Source of the DNA: Candidatus Methylomirabilota bacterium
Lineage (GTDB): Bacteria; Methylomirabilota; Methylomirabilia; Methylomirabilales; 2-02-FULL-66-22
Direction of reading: 5' to 3'
NCBI GenBank assembly: GCA_026387775.1
Contig: JAPLLC010000088.1
Coordinates: 1 to 32,840 of the forward strand
DNA: 32,840 nucleotides
In this document: in pieces, positions 1-9,821 of the stretch
How the letters are laid out: every line of letters begins with the position of its first letter
Position numbering within the stretch: the first letter of the stretch is position 1
The notes under the pieces: model-generated
What the model was told of the DNA's origin: nothing
Databases searched by the model: none
The model's input: the letters and a program-made list of their open reading frames with translations, nothing else
Program-made: the position numbers and the translations under genes

Positions 1-41
1 ATCTCTCACATCCACCATCCCTGCCGCCGCTTCCGCAGCAG

Positions 42-1694
42 TCAGACCCCCGCAGCCTTGAACGCCGCGCCGACCATGGCGCGCGCTTCTTCCTGGAGAC
101 GCGCCAGGTGATCGCGCCCCAGAAAACTCTCCGCATAGATCTTGTACACGTCCTCGGTTCCGGATGGGCGCGCGGCAAACCAGCCGTTCTCGGTCACGAC
201 CTTGAGGCCGCCGATCGGCGCGCCGCCTTCGGGCGCCTCGGTGATCTTGGCGATGATCTTCTCGCCGGCGAGTTCGGCGGCGGTCACCTGCCCGGGCGAG
301 AGCCGCTTCAGCACGGCCTTTTGCCTGCTGCTCGCCGGGGCGTCGATCCGCTCATAGACGGGCGCGCCGAACCGGCGCGCCAGGTCGGCATAGACCTCGC
401 CCGGATCGCGATCGAGCCTGACGGTCATCTCGGCGGCCAGCAAGCCCAGGATGATGCCGTCCTTGTCCGTCGTCCACACCGTGCCATCCCGGCGCAAGAA
501 AGAAGCCCCCGCGCTCTCCTCGCCTCCAAACCCGTAACGCCCATTCAGGAGGCCTTCCACGAACCATTTGAAGCCGACCGGCACCTCGGCGAGGCGTCGC
601 CCCAGATGCTTGGCAACGCGGTCGATCATGCTGCTTGAGACCAGCGTCTTGCCGATCGCGGCGTCGCCGCTCCAGCCCGGCCGGTGCTGGAACAGGTACC
701 AGATGGCCGCGGCGAGGTAGTGGTTAGGGTTCAGCAGGCCCACACTCTTGGCCACGATGCCGTGGCGGTCGGTGTCGCAGTCATTGCCAAAGGCGACATC
801 GTACTTGTCCTTGAGTCCGATGAGGCCGGCCATGGCGTACGGAGACGAGCAGTCCATGCGGATCTTGCCGTCGCGATCGAGCGTCATGAACGCGAAGGTC
901 GGATCCACCTCCGGGTTGACGAGGTCGAGGTTCACGCCGTACCGCTCCGCCATCGGCTGCCAGTACCCGACCCCGGCTCCGCCCAGGGGATCGACACCGA
1001 TCTTGAGACGCGCGCCCTTGATCGCATCCATGTCGATGACCTGGGCCAGCTCGGAAACGTACGGACCGATGTAGTCGTGGGCGTGCGTGGTCGGCGCGCT
1101 GGCCGCCCTGGCAAAGGGGGTGCGACGCACCTCACGGTTGCCTCCCGCCAGGAACTCGTTGGCCTTCTTCTCGATCCAGTCGGTCACCGCCGTGTCGGCC
1201 GGTCCGCCGGACGGCGGGTTGTACTTGAAGCCGCCGTCCTCGGGGGGATTGTGGGAGGGGGTGATCACGATGCCATCGGCGAGGTGGCTCGCGCGGCGGC
1301 GGTTGTAGGCCAGGATGGCGTGCGAGATGACCGGGGTCGGCGTGTAGCCGCCCTCGGCGTCCACCATGACCTCAACCCCGTTCGACGCCAGCACCTCGAG
1401 GGCGGTCATGAAGGCCGGCTCGGAAAGGGCGTGTGTGTCCTTCCCGAGGTAAAGCGGGCCGTCGACGCCCTGCGCCGTCCGGTAGAGACAGATCGCTTGC
1501 GTCGTGGCCAGGATGTGGGTCTCGTTGAACGACCCCTTGAGCGAGGAGCCGCGGTGGCCGCTGGTCCCGAACGCGACCCGCTGCTCGGCCACGTCCGGGT
1601 CGGGCGCGGTCTCGTAGTACGCGGCGATCAGCCGCGGGACGTTGACGAGCATCGACCGCGGCGCAGGCTTGCCGGCGAGAGGATGGGTGCTCAT
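42..1694 (-). CDS. pgm: Phosphoglucomutase, alpha-D-glucose phosphate-specific
   Basis: This 550-residue protein interconverts glucose-1-phosphate and glucose-6-phosphate in the cytoplasm, linking glycogen and cell-wall sugar nucleotides to glycolysis. It carries the hexosephosphate mutase signatures: an N-terminal GTSGHRG segment near residue 45, the catalytic phosphoserine motif TPSHNPP near residue 145, the metal-binding DCDTDRHG loop near residue 305, the sugar-binding GGEESAG loop near residue 395 and the C-terminal phosphate-binding [12 protein letters not shown]. Length and motif order match the E. coli Pgm class rather than the shorter ManB/GlmM class. The ATG start is preceded by GGAGG. 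It lies downstream of a strong terminator, so it probably has its own promoter, and a 9-bp inverted repeat sits just upstream. The first 41 bases of the window, beyond its stop, show no gene. Confidence 0.95.
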   Translation of the reverse strand: MSTHPLAGKPAPRSMLVNVPRLIAAYYETAPDPDVAEQRVAFGTSGHRGSSLKGSFNETHILATTQAICLYRTAQGVDGPLYLGKDTHALSEPAFMTALEVLASNGVEVMVDAEGGYTPTPVISHAILAYNRRRASHLADGIVITPSHNPPEDGGFKYNPPSGGPADTAVTDWIEKKANEFLAGGNREVRRTPFARAASAPTTHAHDYIGPYVSELAQVIDMDAIKGARLKIGVDPLGGAGVGYWQPMAERYGVNLDLVNPEVDPTFAFMTLDRDGKIRMDCSSPYAMAGLIGLKDKYDVAFGNDCDTDRHGIVAKSVGLLNPNHYLAAAIWYLFQHRPGWSGDAAIGKTLVSSSMIDRVAKHLGRRLAEVPVGFKWFVEGLLNGRYGFGGEESAGASFLRRDGTVWTTDKDGIILGLLAAEMTVRLDRDPGEVYADLARRFGAPVYERIDAPASSRQKAVLKRLSPGQVTAAELAGEKIIAKITEAPEGGAPIGGLKVVTENGWFAARPSGTEDVYKIYAESFLGRDHLARLQEEARAMVGAAFKAAGV

Positions 1695-1724
1695 GCCTCG
1701 ACCTCCAGGAACGGGAGAACCGCT

Positions 1725-1755
1725 CGTTCGTTCGAGACGCCCCCCGGAACGAACG
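1725..1755 (-). promoter_or_regulatory. Perfect 9-bp inverted repeat upstream of pgm
   Basis: CGTTCGTTC (1725-1733) is repeated inverted as GAACGAACG (1747-1755) with a 13-base spacer. It lies between the terminator and the pgm ribosome-binding site. It could be an operator or a leader hairpin for pgm. No regulator is identified and no clear -35/-10 pair was found here. Confidence 0.35.
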
Positions 1756-1757
1756 CC

Positions 1758-1803
1758 AAAAGAAAACAGGGGCCAGTCCCCCGGCGAGGGACCTGGCCCC
1801 TTT
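1758..1803 (-). terminator. Intrinsic terminator after the mS38/bS22-like gene
   Basis: On the minus strand an 8-bp GC-rich stem (GGGGCCAG at 1769-1776 pairing with CTGGCCCC at 1793-1800) is extended by a TCCC/GGGA pairing. It is followed by TGTTTTCTTTT, giving a classical hairpin plus U-rich tail. It lies 15 bases after the stop of the small basic gene and so ends the upstream signalling/ribosomal-protein transcript before pgm. Confidence 0.85.
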
Positions 1804-1817
1804 GCGGCTTCAACGCC

Positions 1818-1913
1818 CTACTTGTTCCGGCGCTGATGTCTCGTCCGCTTCAGCAGCTTCTTGTACTTGTGCTTCGCGATCTTCTTCCGGCGCTTCTTCA
1901 CGACGCTGCCCAT
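1818..1913 (-). CDS. AURKAIP1/COX24-domain small ribosomal protein (mS38/bS22-like), 31 aa
   Basis: This is a 31-residue, extremely basic protein that begins MGSVVKKRRKK and ends LLKRTRHQRRNK. This is the pattern of the AURKAIP1/COX24 domain family, which includes mitochondrial mS38 and the small bacterial protein bS22 found on the 30S subunit. The family's conserved elements are visible: MGSVxKKRRK at the N-terminus, then HKxxKLLKRTRxxRR. The ATG is preceded by a strong purine-rich site (AAAGGGGGG). It lies 37 bases downstream of the sigma-54 regulator and is followed by an intrinsic terminator, so it may be read with the signalling operon. No separate promoter was seen. The role as a ribosome component at the decoding-side interface is inferred from the family. 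It is too short for most gene callers. Confidence 0.85.
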   Translation of the reverse strand: MGSVVKKRRKKIAKHKYKKLLKRTRHQRRNK

Positions 1914-1950
1914 GCCATCCCCCCTTTCCGTTCATCCACGCATCCGACGG

Positions 1951-3414
1951 TTATGCCTCTCGGGGTCCCGGGCTGGCCTCACCGGCCGGCTCCTCGCTGG
2001 ACCCCACCCCTTCGCTTCCCTCCCGGCGAATCTGGAACTTGTCCAGCCGGTATTGAAGCGTGCGATAGCTCAATCCCAACAGCTTGGCCGCCTTGGCGAT
2101 CACCCATCCCGACAGCTCCATGGCCTGGAGGATGAAATCCCGCTCCACCCCTTCCAGGTCAATCCCCTGCGGCGGCAGGAGAAACCGGTGTGCCCCCGCC
2201 GATTCCGCGGCCGCCATCGGCTCATGGGAGGGCAGGGTCGAGAACCTGACCTCGATCGGAAGATCGGTATAATCGATCTTCTGCCCATCGGAGAGCAGGA
2301 CGGCGCGCTGCAGGACGGCCTCCAGTTGGCGCACGTTGCCCGGCCAATGGTAGTGCAGGAGGAGCCGCATCGCCTCGGTGGTGATGGGCACCGCCGGACG
2401 GCTCGCCTCCTCACACACCCGCTTCACGAAATACTCGGCCAGTTGTGGAATGTCCGTGCTGCGCTCCCGCAGCGGCGGAAGCCCGAGGGTGACCACGTTT
2501 AACCGATAGAACAAATCCTCGCGAAACCGCCCGCGAGTCACCTCCTCCTCGAGGTGTTTGTTCGTGGCGGCGATGATCCGTACGTCGATCTTGAGGCTCT
2601 CGCGGCCGCCGACCCGCCGGACCTCCCGCTCCTGCAGGGCCCGCAGGACCTTCGCCTGCATGTTCGGGCTCAGCTCGCCTATCTCGTCCAGGAAGAGAGT
2701 ACTCTTATCCGCCGCCTCGAACAAGCCCTGATGGCGCACGACGGCGCCGGTGAAGGCCCCCTTCTCGTGGCCGAACAGCTCGCTCTCGATCAACGTCTCG
2801 GGGATGGCGGCACAACTCACCGCCACGAAGGTCCGATCCCCGCGCGGGCTATGGCGATGGATCGCGCGGGCGACCAGCTCCTTCCCCGTCCCGCTGTCGC
2901 CGGTAATGAGGACAGTCGAGCTGCTGCCGGAGATCTTGTGGAGCTTGTCGAAGACCTCCCGCATCCGGTAGTGGCTTCCGACGATCCCCTCGATGCGGTA
3001 GCGCTCCTCGAGCTGCTGTCGGAGCAGTTGGTTCTCCTCGATGAGCCGGACGCGCTCGAAGGCCCGGTTGACGATGCGGAGGAGGTCGTCCCGCTCCAGC
3101 GGCTTGGTCAGATAGTCGAAGGCCCCCTGCTTCATGGCCTGCTCGGCCGTGTCCAGGGAGCCATGGCCCGTCATGATGATGACCAGGGTGGGAGGATCTT
3201 CGCGGCTCAGGCTGCGGACAAGCGAAAGGCCGTCCGCCCCCGGCATGCGGAGATCCGTGAGCACCAGATCGAAGCGCTGCCGCCCCCCCTTGTCGAGGGC
3301 CTCCTTCGCCGTCCCGGCGGTCTCGACTTCGTAGTCTTCGGCCGTGAGGATGGTGCGAAGGATCTCGCGCTGCGCCGCCTCATCATCCACGACCAGGATC
3401 TGTCCTTTGTTCAT
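1951..3414 (-). CDS. NtrC-family sigma-54-dependent response regulator
   Basis: A 487-residue transcriptional activator with three domains. The receiver occupies residues 1-120, with acidic DDE near residues 10-12, phosphoacceptor Asp54 in LTDLRMP, and Lys in YLTKPLERDD. The AAA+ domain runs from about 145 to 385 with Walker A GDSGTGKE and the sigma-54-contacting GAFTGA loop. The C-terminal Fis-type helix-turn-helix reads AKAAKLLGLSYRTLQYRL. Family members, once phosphorylated, drive open-complex formation by sigma-54 RNA polymerase. The ATG overlaps the kinase stop codon as ATGA, which supports translational coupling and a cognate pair. An in-frame extension upstream was rejected because it runs back through the kinase gene. 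No convincing sigma-54 promoter (TGGCAC-N5-TTGC) was found in the window, so its targets are unknown. Confidence 0.95.
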   Translation of the reverse strand: MNKGQILVVDDEAAQREILRTILTAEDYEVETAGTAKEALDKGGRQRFDLVLTDLRMPGADGLSLVRSLSREDPPTLVIIMTGHGSLDTAEQAMKQGAFDYLTKPLERDDLLRIVNRAFERVRLIEENQLLRQQLEERYRIEGIVGSHYRMREVFDKLHKISGSSSTVLITGDSGTGKELVARAIHRHSPRGDRTFVAVSCAAIPETLIESELFGHEKGAFTGAVVRHQGLFEAADKSTLFLDEIGELSPNMQAKVLRALQEREVRRVGGRESLKIDVRIIAATNKHLEEEVTRGRFREDLFYRLNVVTLGLPPLRERSTDIPQLAEYFVKRVCEEASRPAVPITTEAMRLLLHYHWPGNVRQLEAVLQRAVLLSDGQKIDYTDLPIEVRFSTLPSHEPMAAAESAGAHRFLLPPQGIDLEGVERDFILQAMELSGWVIAKAAKLLGLSYRTLQYRLDKFQIRREGSEGVGSSEEPAGEASPGPREA

Positions 3415-4931
3415 GCCGTGGGTACCCCGATGGGAAGCCGGATCCGGACCAGGGTCCCCTGACCTGGTTCGCTGGTCAGCTCGATCCGACCCCCGTGCTC
3501 TTCCACGATCTGCTTGGTCAGGGCCAAGCCGAGCCCGATCCCGACATCCTTGGTTGTGAAATATGGCTCGAAGATCTGCGACAGATGCTCCGGTGCGATG
3601 CCCGTCCCGGTATCCTGGAAGCGAATCCCCACCCACGCCTTCGGCGAATCGATCGGCCGAATGACCGATTGGTCACCCGGGCTTTCCAAATCGCCCAACG
3701 GACTACTTGACCCGTTGACCCGCTCCGCGTGCACGCGCAGCGTGCCGCCACCGCCACCGGCCATGGCCTGGAACGCGTTGAGAACGAGGTTCAAGAAGCA
3801 CGTCTTCATGTGTGGCACGTCCACCAAAATCTCCGGCAGGTCGACCGCATACGTCCGCTCCACTCGGATCTGTTCCGCCTGAGCTTTCTGGGCTGCCACC
3901 TCCAGGACCTCATCCAACAGCCGGCGCACATCGGCCTGCTGTCGCTTCAGATTGAGCGGCTTCCCGTACTTGAGAAAACTCTTGATCATGTCGTCGAGCC
4001 GGCGGATCTCCTCCATGACCATGGAGGTGCGGCGCATGAACTCCTCCCGCTCGGCTGACTCGACGGGCGGGAAATGGGCCCTCAGGTGACCGATCGTCAG
4101 GCTGATCGTGTTCAGGGGGTTTCGGACCTCGTGGGCGACTCCCGAGGCCAGATGGGCCACCGCCGACATCCTCTCCGCTCGCCCCAAGCGTGCCTCCAGC
4201 TCCGCGCGCTCCTGGAGGCGCTCCACCATCTCGTTGAAGCTGCGGTTCAGCTCGCCGATCTCGTCGTGCCGATTGGCCGGCAGCCGTTCGTCCAGTTTCC
4301 CCTGTGCCACCCGGCGGGCCACCTCCACCACCTGGGAGATCGGCTTGGTGTATGTCCAAGCCAGCACCACGGCGCCCCCGATTCCCACGGCAAAGACCAG
4401 CACCGTCCACACCAACCGCCTGAGGAAGTTGGCCCGCGCCATCTCGGCAAAGTCGTCCAGAATCATGCTGATCAGGATGTACCCGCTCCGCTGGTTCCCC
4501 ACCACGATCGGCACAAAGAGGTTATACGTCTTCTGGTTGGTGCCGGCCGTCTCCTCGCCCAACCGGGCCGTGATCAGGATGTCTTTGCGATTGGGATTTA
4601 CCCGCGCCCCTACCCGTCGGGGGTTCGAGGAGAGGATCACCTCCTCCTCGTTGCTCACGATGGAGATCTCACCCACGCCCCGCCGCTTGAGGCGCTGCAC
4701 GTAGTCTTGCAGGCGCGCATCGCTGGTCCGACCCTTCGAGGTCAGTTGCTCGGCACCGATCTGGATGGCCGTGCTGAGGTCCGCGGTATGCCGCTCCACC
4801 TGCGCGATCAGCTGCTGCTCCGCGCGCCAGTACAGGCCGATCATCGTTACCAGCACCAGCATCAGCAAGCCGAACATCATCAGCAACAGCTTGCCGCGCA
4901 GACTCAGATTCCAGGGGCCTTTCGGCCACAT
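3411..4931 (-). CDS. NtrB/ZraS-like membrane sensor histidine kinase
   Basis: A 506-residue inner-membrane sensor kinase. A first membrane helix lies at about residues 14-34, an extracytoplasmic sensor region (probably a small Cache/PAS-like fold) at 40-170, and a second helix at about 172-192. HAMP follows to about 245. The HisKA dimerisation helix has the phospho-acceptor His267 in GVAHEVRNPLN. The ATP-binding domain shows N-box LNLVLNAFQAM and G-boxes DTGTGIAP and GIGLGLAL. The ATG at 4931 (MWPKGPW) was chosen for the GGGGGCGGGGGAAA site before it; longer starts run into the receiver gene. It is followed by the NtrC-type regulator with a 4-base overlap. The stimulus is unknown: the sensor region has no recognisable ligand motif. 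Confidence 0.93.
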   Translation of the reverse strand: MWPKGPWNLSLRGKLLLMMFGLLMLVLVTMIGLYWRAEQQLIAQVERHTADLSTAIQIGAEQLTSKGRTSDARLQDYVQRLKRRGVGEISIVSNEEEVILSSNPRRVGARVNPNRKDILITARLGEETAGTNQKTYNLFVPIVVGNQRSGYILISMILDDFAEMARANFLRRLVWTVLVFAVGIGGAVVLAWTYTKPISQVVEVARRVAQGKLDERLPANRHDEIGELNRSFNEMVERLQERAELEARLGRAERMSAVAHLASGVAHEVRNPLNTISLTIGHLRAHFPPVESAEREEFMRRTSMVMEEIRRLDDMIKSFLKYGKPLNLKRQQADVRRLLDEVLEVAAQKAQAEQIRVERTYAVDLPEILVDVPHMKTCFLNLVLNAFQAMAGGGGGTLRVHAERVNGSSSPLGDLESPGDQSVIRPIDSPKAWVGIRFQDTGTGIAPEHLSQIFEPYFTTKDVGIGLGLALTKQIVEEHGGRIELTSEPGQGTLVRIRLPIGVPTA

Positions 4932-4957
4932 TTTCCCCCGCCCCCACATAACGGAGT

Positions 4958-4987
4958 AGTGTAGCCAAGATTGCCACAGGATGTAAA
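4958..4987 (-). promoter_or_regulatory. Putative sigma-70 promoter for the kinase-regulator pair
   Basis: On the minus strand TTTACA (4982-4987), an 18-base spacer and TACACT (4958-4963) are suitably placed. They would start transcription about 20 bases before the kinase ATG. A GGCGG/CCGCC hairpin just upstream may mark the end of the preceding receiver transcript. Judged by eye only. Confidence 0.45.
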
Positions 4988-5044
4988 GAAGGAAACGGGA
5001 GGCGTCGGCATCTCCAGGCGGGCATACCGCCCCCGGAAGTACAG

Positions 5045-5461
5045 TTAGACTTTGCCGCCATCCTTCGAGGGGCTGTCCGGATTCTGCCGCATCGCCCCCG
5101 CACGAACACTCTCGATGGTCGCGATCAGGGCTTCCCGTCTGAACGGCTTGGGAACGCACGCATAGGCGCCGGCGGCGTAGGCCTGGTGATTAAGGGTGGG
5201 ATCCCCGCTCGCCGTCAGCATGATGACCAGAACATTCTGAGTCTTGGGATCATTCCGCAGACGGCGACACACCTCATACCCATCCATGGCGGGCATCACA
5301 ACGTCCAGCAGCACGATATCGGGTGGCGCACTAGTTGCCAACGCGAGCCCCGCCGGACCATCGGCCGCGACCTTGACCTCGTACCCGGCGGACCTCAGGA
5401 GGGTCCCCACAAACTGCAGGGTCATGTTGTCGTCATCAATGACCAGGATACGCGTTGGCAT
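5045..5461 (-). CDS. Stand-alone receiver-domain response regulator (CheY-like)
   Basis: This 138-residue protein is a single receiver domain with all phosphorylation residues: Asp9-Asp11 acidic cluster (VIDDD), phosphoacceptor Asp53 in LLDVVMP, a Thr in MLTASGD and Lys in VPKPFRRE. There is no output domain; the last 20 residues are a polar tail. Such proteins act as phosphorelay intermediates or bind a partner. The ATG follows GAGG closely. It lies between a degenerate receiver gene (91-base gap) and the kinase gene (113-base gap), so the kinase downstream is its most likely partner. That pairing is inference from position. Confidence 0.9.
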   Translation of the reverse strand: MPTRILVIDDDNMTLQFVGTLLRSAGYEVKVAADGPAGLALATSAPPDIVLLDVVMPAMDGYEVCRRLRNDPKTQNVLVIMLTASGDPTLNHQAYAAGAYACVPKPFRREALIATIESVRAGAMRQNPDSPSKDGGKV

Positions 5462-5552
5462 ACGATCCTCGAATCCGGCCCCGCCCTGGCGCCGCGTTGT
5501 CAGGGGACCATCGCGCCACCCCGCCGAATCACCGGAGATGAGCGCGCACCAC

Positions 5553-5981
5553 TCACGGCACCTGTTCCGGGGCACCCTGGTCAACCAGTCGCCGCCGTGA
5601 CTGCGCCGACCGGGCGGCACGACGGACGGCAGGCATGAGACCGGTCGCCACGTCGGTCCGAGCGACGACGGCGTCCGCTCCGGCGGCACACGCCATCTCC
5701 TCGTAGACGCTCCCGGCCGTTGGAATGAGCGCCACGATGCCCGCCTCCAGCACCAAGCCGCGAAGCCGGGAAATGATCTCCAATGCTCCATCCTCGGTTC
5801 GATCGAGGTTGACCAGGATGACCTGCGGCCGCAGCGCCAGCGACCGGCTCAACGCTTCTTCTCCTCGATCGGCGGATCCAACTATCGCCACTTCCCCCTC
5901 GGATTGCTCGCGCAGGATGCTCTGAAGGACGCGCACCTCGGTATGGTTGGCGCTGATCACCAGCACGAGAATGCTATGCAT
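5553..5981 (-). CDS. Degenerate (pseudo-)receiver domain protein
   Basis: A 142-residue protein with the length and alternating beta/alpha pattern of a receiver domain (VRVLQSILRE, RPQVILVNLD, GIVALIPTAG, GADAVVARTD) but without its chemistry. The phosphoacceptor position aligns with Asn58 (VNLD in place of LLDL). The N-terminal acidic pair is replaced by Ser-Ala (VISAN), and the conserved Lys-Pro becomes Arg-Thr. It should not be phosphorylated in the usual way and may work as a constitutive or ligand-binding pseudo-receiver. The ATG is preceded by GGGAG at good distance, and a clear promoter lies upstream. It heads the signalling block, 91 bases before the intact receiver gene. Family assignment is by fold pattern, without a database search. 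Confidence 0.7.
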   Translation of the reverse strand: MHSILVLVISANHTEVRVLQSILREQSEGEVAIVGSADRGEEALSRSLALRPQVILVNLDRTEDGALEIISRLRGLVLEAGIVALIPTAGSVYEEMACAAGADAVVARTDVATGLMPAVRRAARSAQSRRRLVDQGAPEQVP

Positions 5982-6059
5982 GGTTTCGCTCCCTCAAGGC
6001 CAAACGCCCACGAATCCGGAATTCGGCCCTGCACTTGAAGGGCAGACGGACACGATACC

Positions 6060-6087
6060 ACTCTAGAGTCCCAATCCCGCCTGTCAA
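6060..6087 (-). promoter_or_regulatory. Sigma-70 promoter for the pseudo-receiver/signalling block
   Basis: On the minus strand TTGACA (6082-6087), a 16-base spacer and TAGAGT (6060-6065) form a good promoter. It predicts a leader of about 70 bases before the ATG at 5981. The same TAGAGT -10 box recurs at 20889, in front of the secreted small protein gene. Confidence 0.65.
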
Positions 6088-6294
6088 GTGTTTCCTGCCG
6101 CAAAGTCACCTCGGGCCTCGCACCGCCACCTCCCCATCCCCAACGGAGCCACGGACGGCATAGAGCAGCGTCGTCGCCCCGTCGATCCCGCTTCTGTCTA
6201 CCGCGGAGCAGGTACCAGGGAAACGATGCCGACCCGTCCTCGGATCGAACGTGCTGACAAAGAAGCCCGCCTGAGCAAAGGCAAGTTAACATCC

Positions 6295-6331
6295 TGACGG
6301 AAGTCTGGAGAAGCATCATGTTCTTCCGTCA
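6295..6331. repeat. 9-bp perfect inverted repeat
   Basis: TGACGGAAG (6295-6303) and CTTCCGTCA (6323-6331) flank a 19-base loop at the edge of the AT-rich stretch. There is no U-tract on the plus strand, and on the minus strand the T-run precedes the hairpin, so it is not a normal terminator. Function unknown. Confidence 0.4.
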
Positions 6332-6530
6332 AAAGAACCATTATCCATTTTTTCTATAGCTAGTTACATAATATACTTCAATTACAACTTTTCTATCGCA
6401 TAGCCCCCAGATAAACCGTAGAACGCTTCTCCGATCCATGCTCTAATACATTAGGTAGATTATTGTATTTATCGTATAACATATCTATTTAATAAGGGAC
6501 ATATCTAGCATACGGCGTTGCCGTGGCTCA
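6332..6530. other. AT-rich non-coding stretch
   Basis: About 200 bases are far richer in A+T than the rest of the window, with runs such as ATTTTTTCTATAGC and TTATTGTATTTATCGTATAAC. No open reading frame with a ribosome-binding site, RNA gene or repeat array was found. It could be an anchored regulatory region, a remnant of acquired DNA, or a bent-DNA site. One DnaA-box-like TTATCCATT occurs, but alone. Confidence 0.5.
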
Positions 6531-6532
6531 CA

Positions 6533-6568
6533 GAAAAAACCCCCGGCCCGATTACTCGGGCCGGGGGC
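6533..6568 (-). terminator. Strong intrinsic terminator (minus strand)
   Basis: On the minus strand CCCCCGGCCCGA and TCGGGCCGGGGG form a perfect 12-bp stem with a 4-base loop, followed by six T residues. It is the only convincing terminator after uvrA, about 375 bases beyond its stop. It either ends a long uvrA 3' region or ends a separate small RNA. Confidence 0.85.
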
Positions 6569-6665
6569 CTGGTCACGGGACCGGGGAGGGGGGGGAGTCG
6601 GTCCCGCGACTACAGCTTTCAATCCGGAGAGGCCACTCTTGGCACAGCTTCCCCGGTCATTGCGC
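6533..6665 (-). ncRNA. Candidate structured small RNA ending at the terminator
   Basis: About 130 bases of the minus strand between a possible promoter and the terminator are rich in pairing. The 5' segment GACCGGGGA (plus-strand 6650-6658) can pair perfectly with TCCCCGGTC (6579-6587). Those same bases also fit a local hairpin GCGGGACCG/CGGTCCCGTG, so two exclusive folds exist before the 12-bp terminator stem. AAGCTGT occurs twice. A promoter TTGACA (6695-6700), 17-base spacer, AGGAAT (6672-6677) is possible but its -10 is weak. No known RNA family was recognised. It could equally be the 3' untranslated region of uvrA. Confidence 0.3.
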
Positions 6666-6820
6666 AGACTGATTCCTGCATCGCAAGCAGACTTTGTCAA
6701 TATATGGCAAGCATCATGCCATGTATTCAACTCGACTTGGCAGATCATCCGATAGGAATATACAAATGCAACCAATTGAATTTACAATGATTTTGTCATT
6801 CAAGAAGACTAGCCGATCAT

Positions 6821-6848
6821 CCATACCATCACGGTGACTATGGCATGG
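6821..6848. repeat. Inverted repeat between uvrA and the candidate RNA
   Basis: CCATACCAT (6821-6829) and ATGGCATGG (6840-6848) form an 8-of-9 stem around a 10-base loop that itself contains CAC/GTG. No T-run follows on either strand, so it is not a standard terminator. It could stabilise the uvrA 3' end. Confidence 0.4.
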
Positions 6849-6943
6849 TGGGGCACTTTGTCTCTTGAAAAACCCTGAGGACGGGACGATTGAGTCAAAT
6901 CAGACAAACAGGAAATTCATGGGCGACCGCTTGATTTTCCCTG

Positions 6944-9634
<2,691 letters not shown>

Positions 9635-9683
9635 GGTCAAGGCTCCTTTGGGGGTGATGGCGGCGGGCCCGCCGGGACCAACT

Positions 9684-9711
9684 ATTATACTCCGACAACG
9701 CCACCCCGCAA
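9684..9711 (-). promoter_or_regulatory. Sigma-70 promoter of uvrA
   Basis: On the minus strand TTGCGG (9706-9711), a 16-base spacer and a perfect TATAAT (9684-9689) lie about 50 bases before the uvrA GTG. The leader contains the GC palindrome GGCGGGCCCGCC. No SOS-box-like dyad overlaps the promoter. Confidence 0.7.
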
Positions 9712-9821
9712 GGGCCGGAGATGGGCTCACCTGACGAATCGTGATTATGTCGGATCTTGGCAGGGGCCGACCGAGGAAAAACACCGAGGGAAGCGTGGGA
9801 AAAACCAAAAACGAGTCAGAT

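Noticed and set aside
684-2135. Long plus-strand open frame over pgm
   Set aside because: It is the antisense shadow of pgm in GC-rich DNA; its product is Arg/Gly/Val-rich without motifs and it lacks a ribosome-binding site, whereas pgm has all catalytic motifs.
3415-3636. N-terminal extension of the NtrC-type regulator
   Set aside because: The 74 extra codons read the kinase C-terminal region in another frame; the ATGA overlap and MNKGQILVVDDE start are standard.
4962-4980. Possible sigma-54 promoter (TGGCA...TTGGC) before the kinase gene
   Set aside because: The GG-to-GC spacing is two bases too short for a -24/-12 promoter; a sigma-70-like pair fits better.
6350-6358. DnaA-box-like TTATCCATT in the AT-rich stretch
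   Set aside because: A single imperfect box with no cluster and no dnaA/dnaN/gidA genes; not evidence for an origin.
6612-6635. CRISPR-repeat-like motif CTTTCAATCCGGAGAGG
   Set aside because: The CTTTCAATCC start resembles the end of some CRISPR repeats, but it occurs once with no second copy, spacers or cas genes.
6485-6775. 96-codon minus-strand frame in the non-coding region after uvrA
   Set aside because: It spans the 12-bp terminator hairpin and its T-run, has no ribosome-binding site and shows no protein-like pattern.
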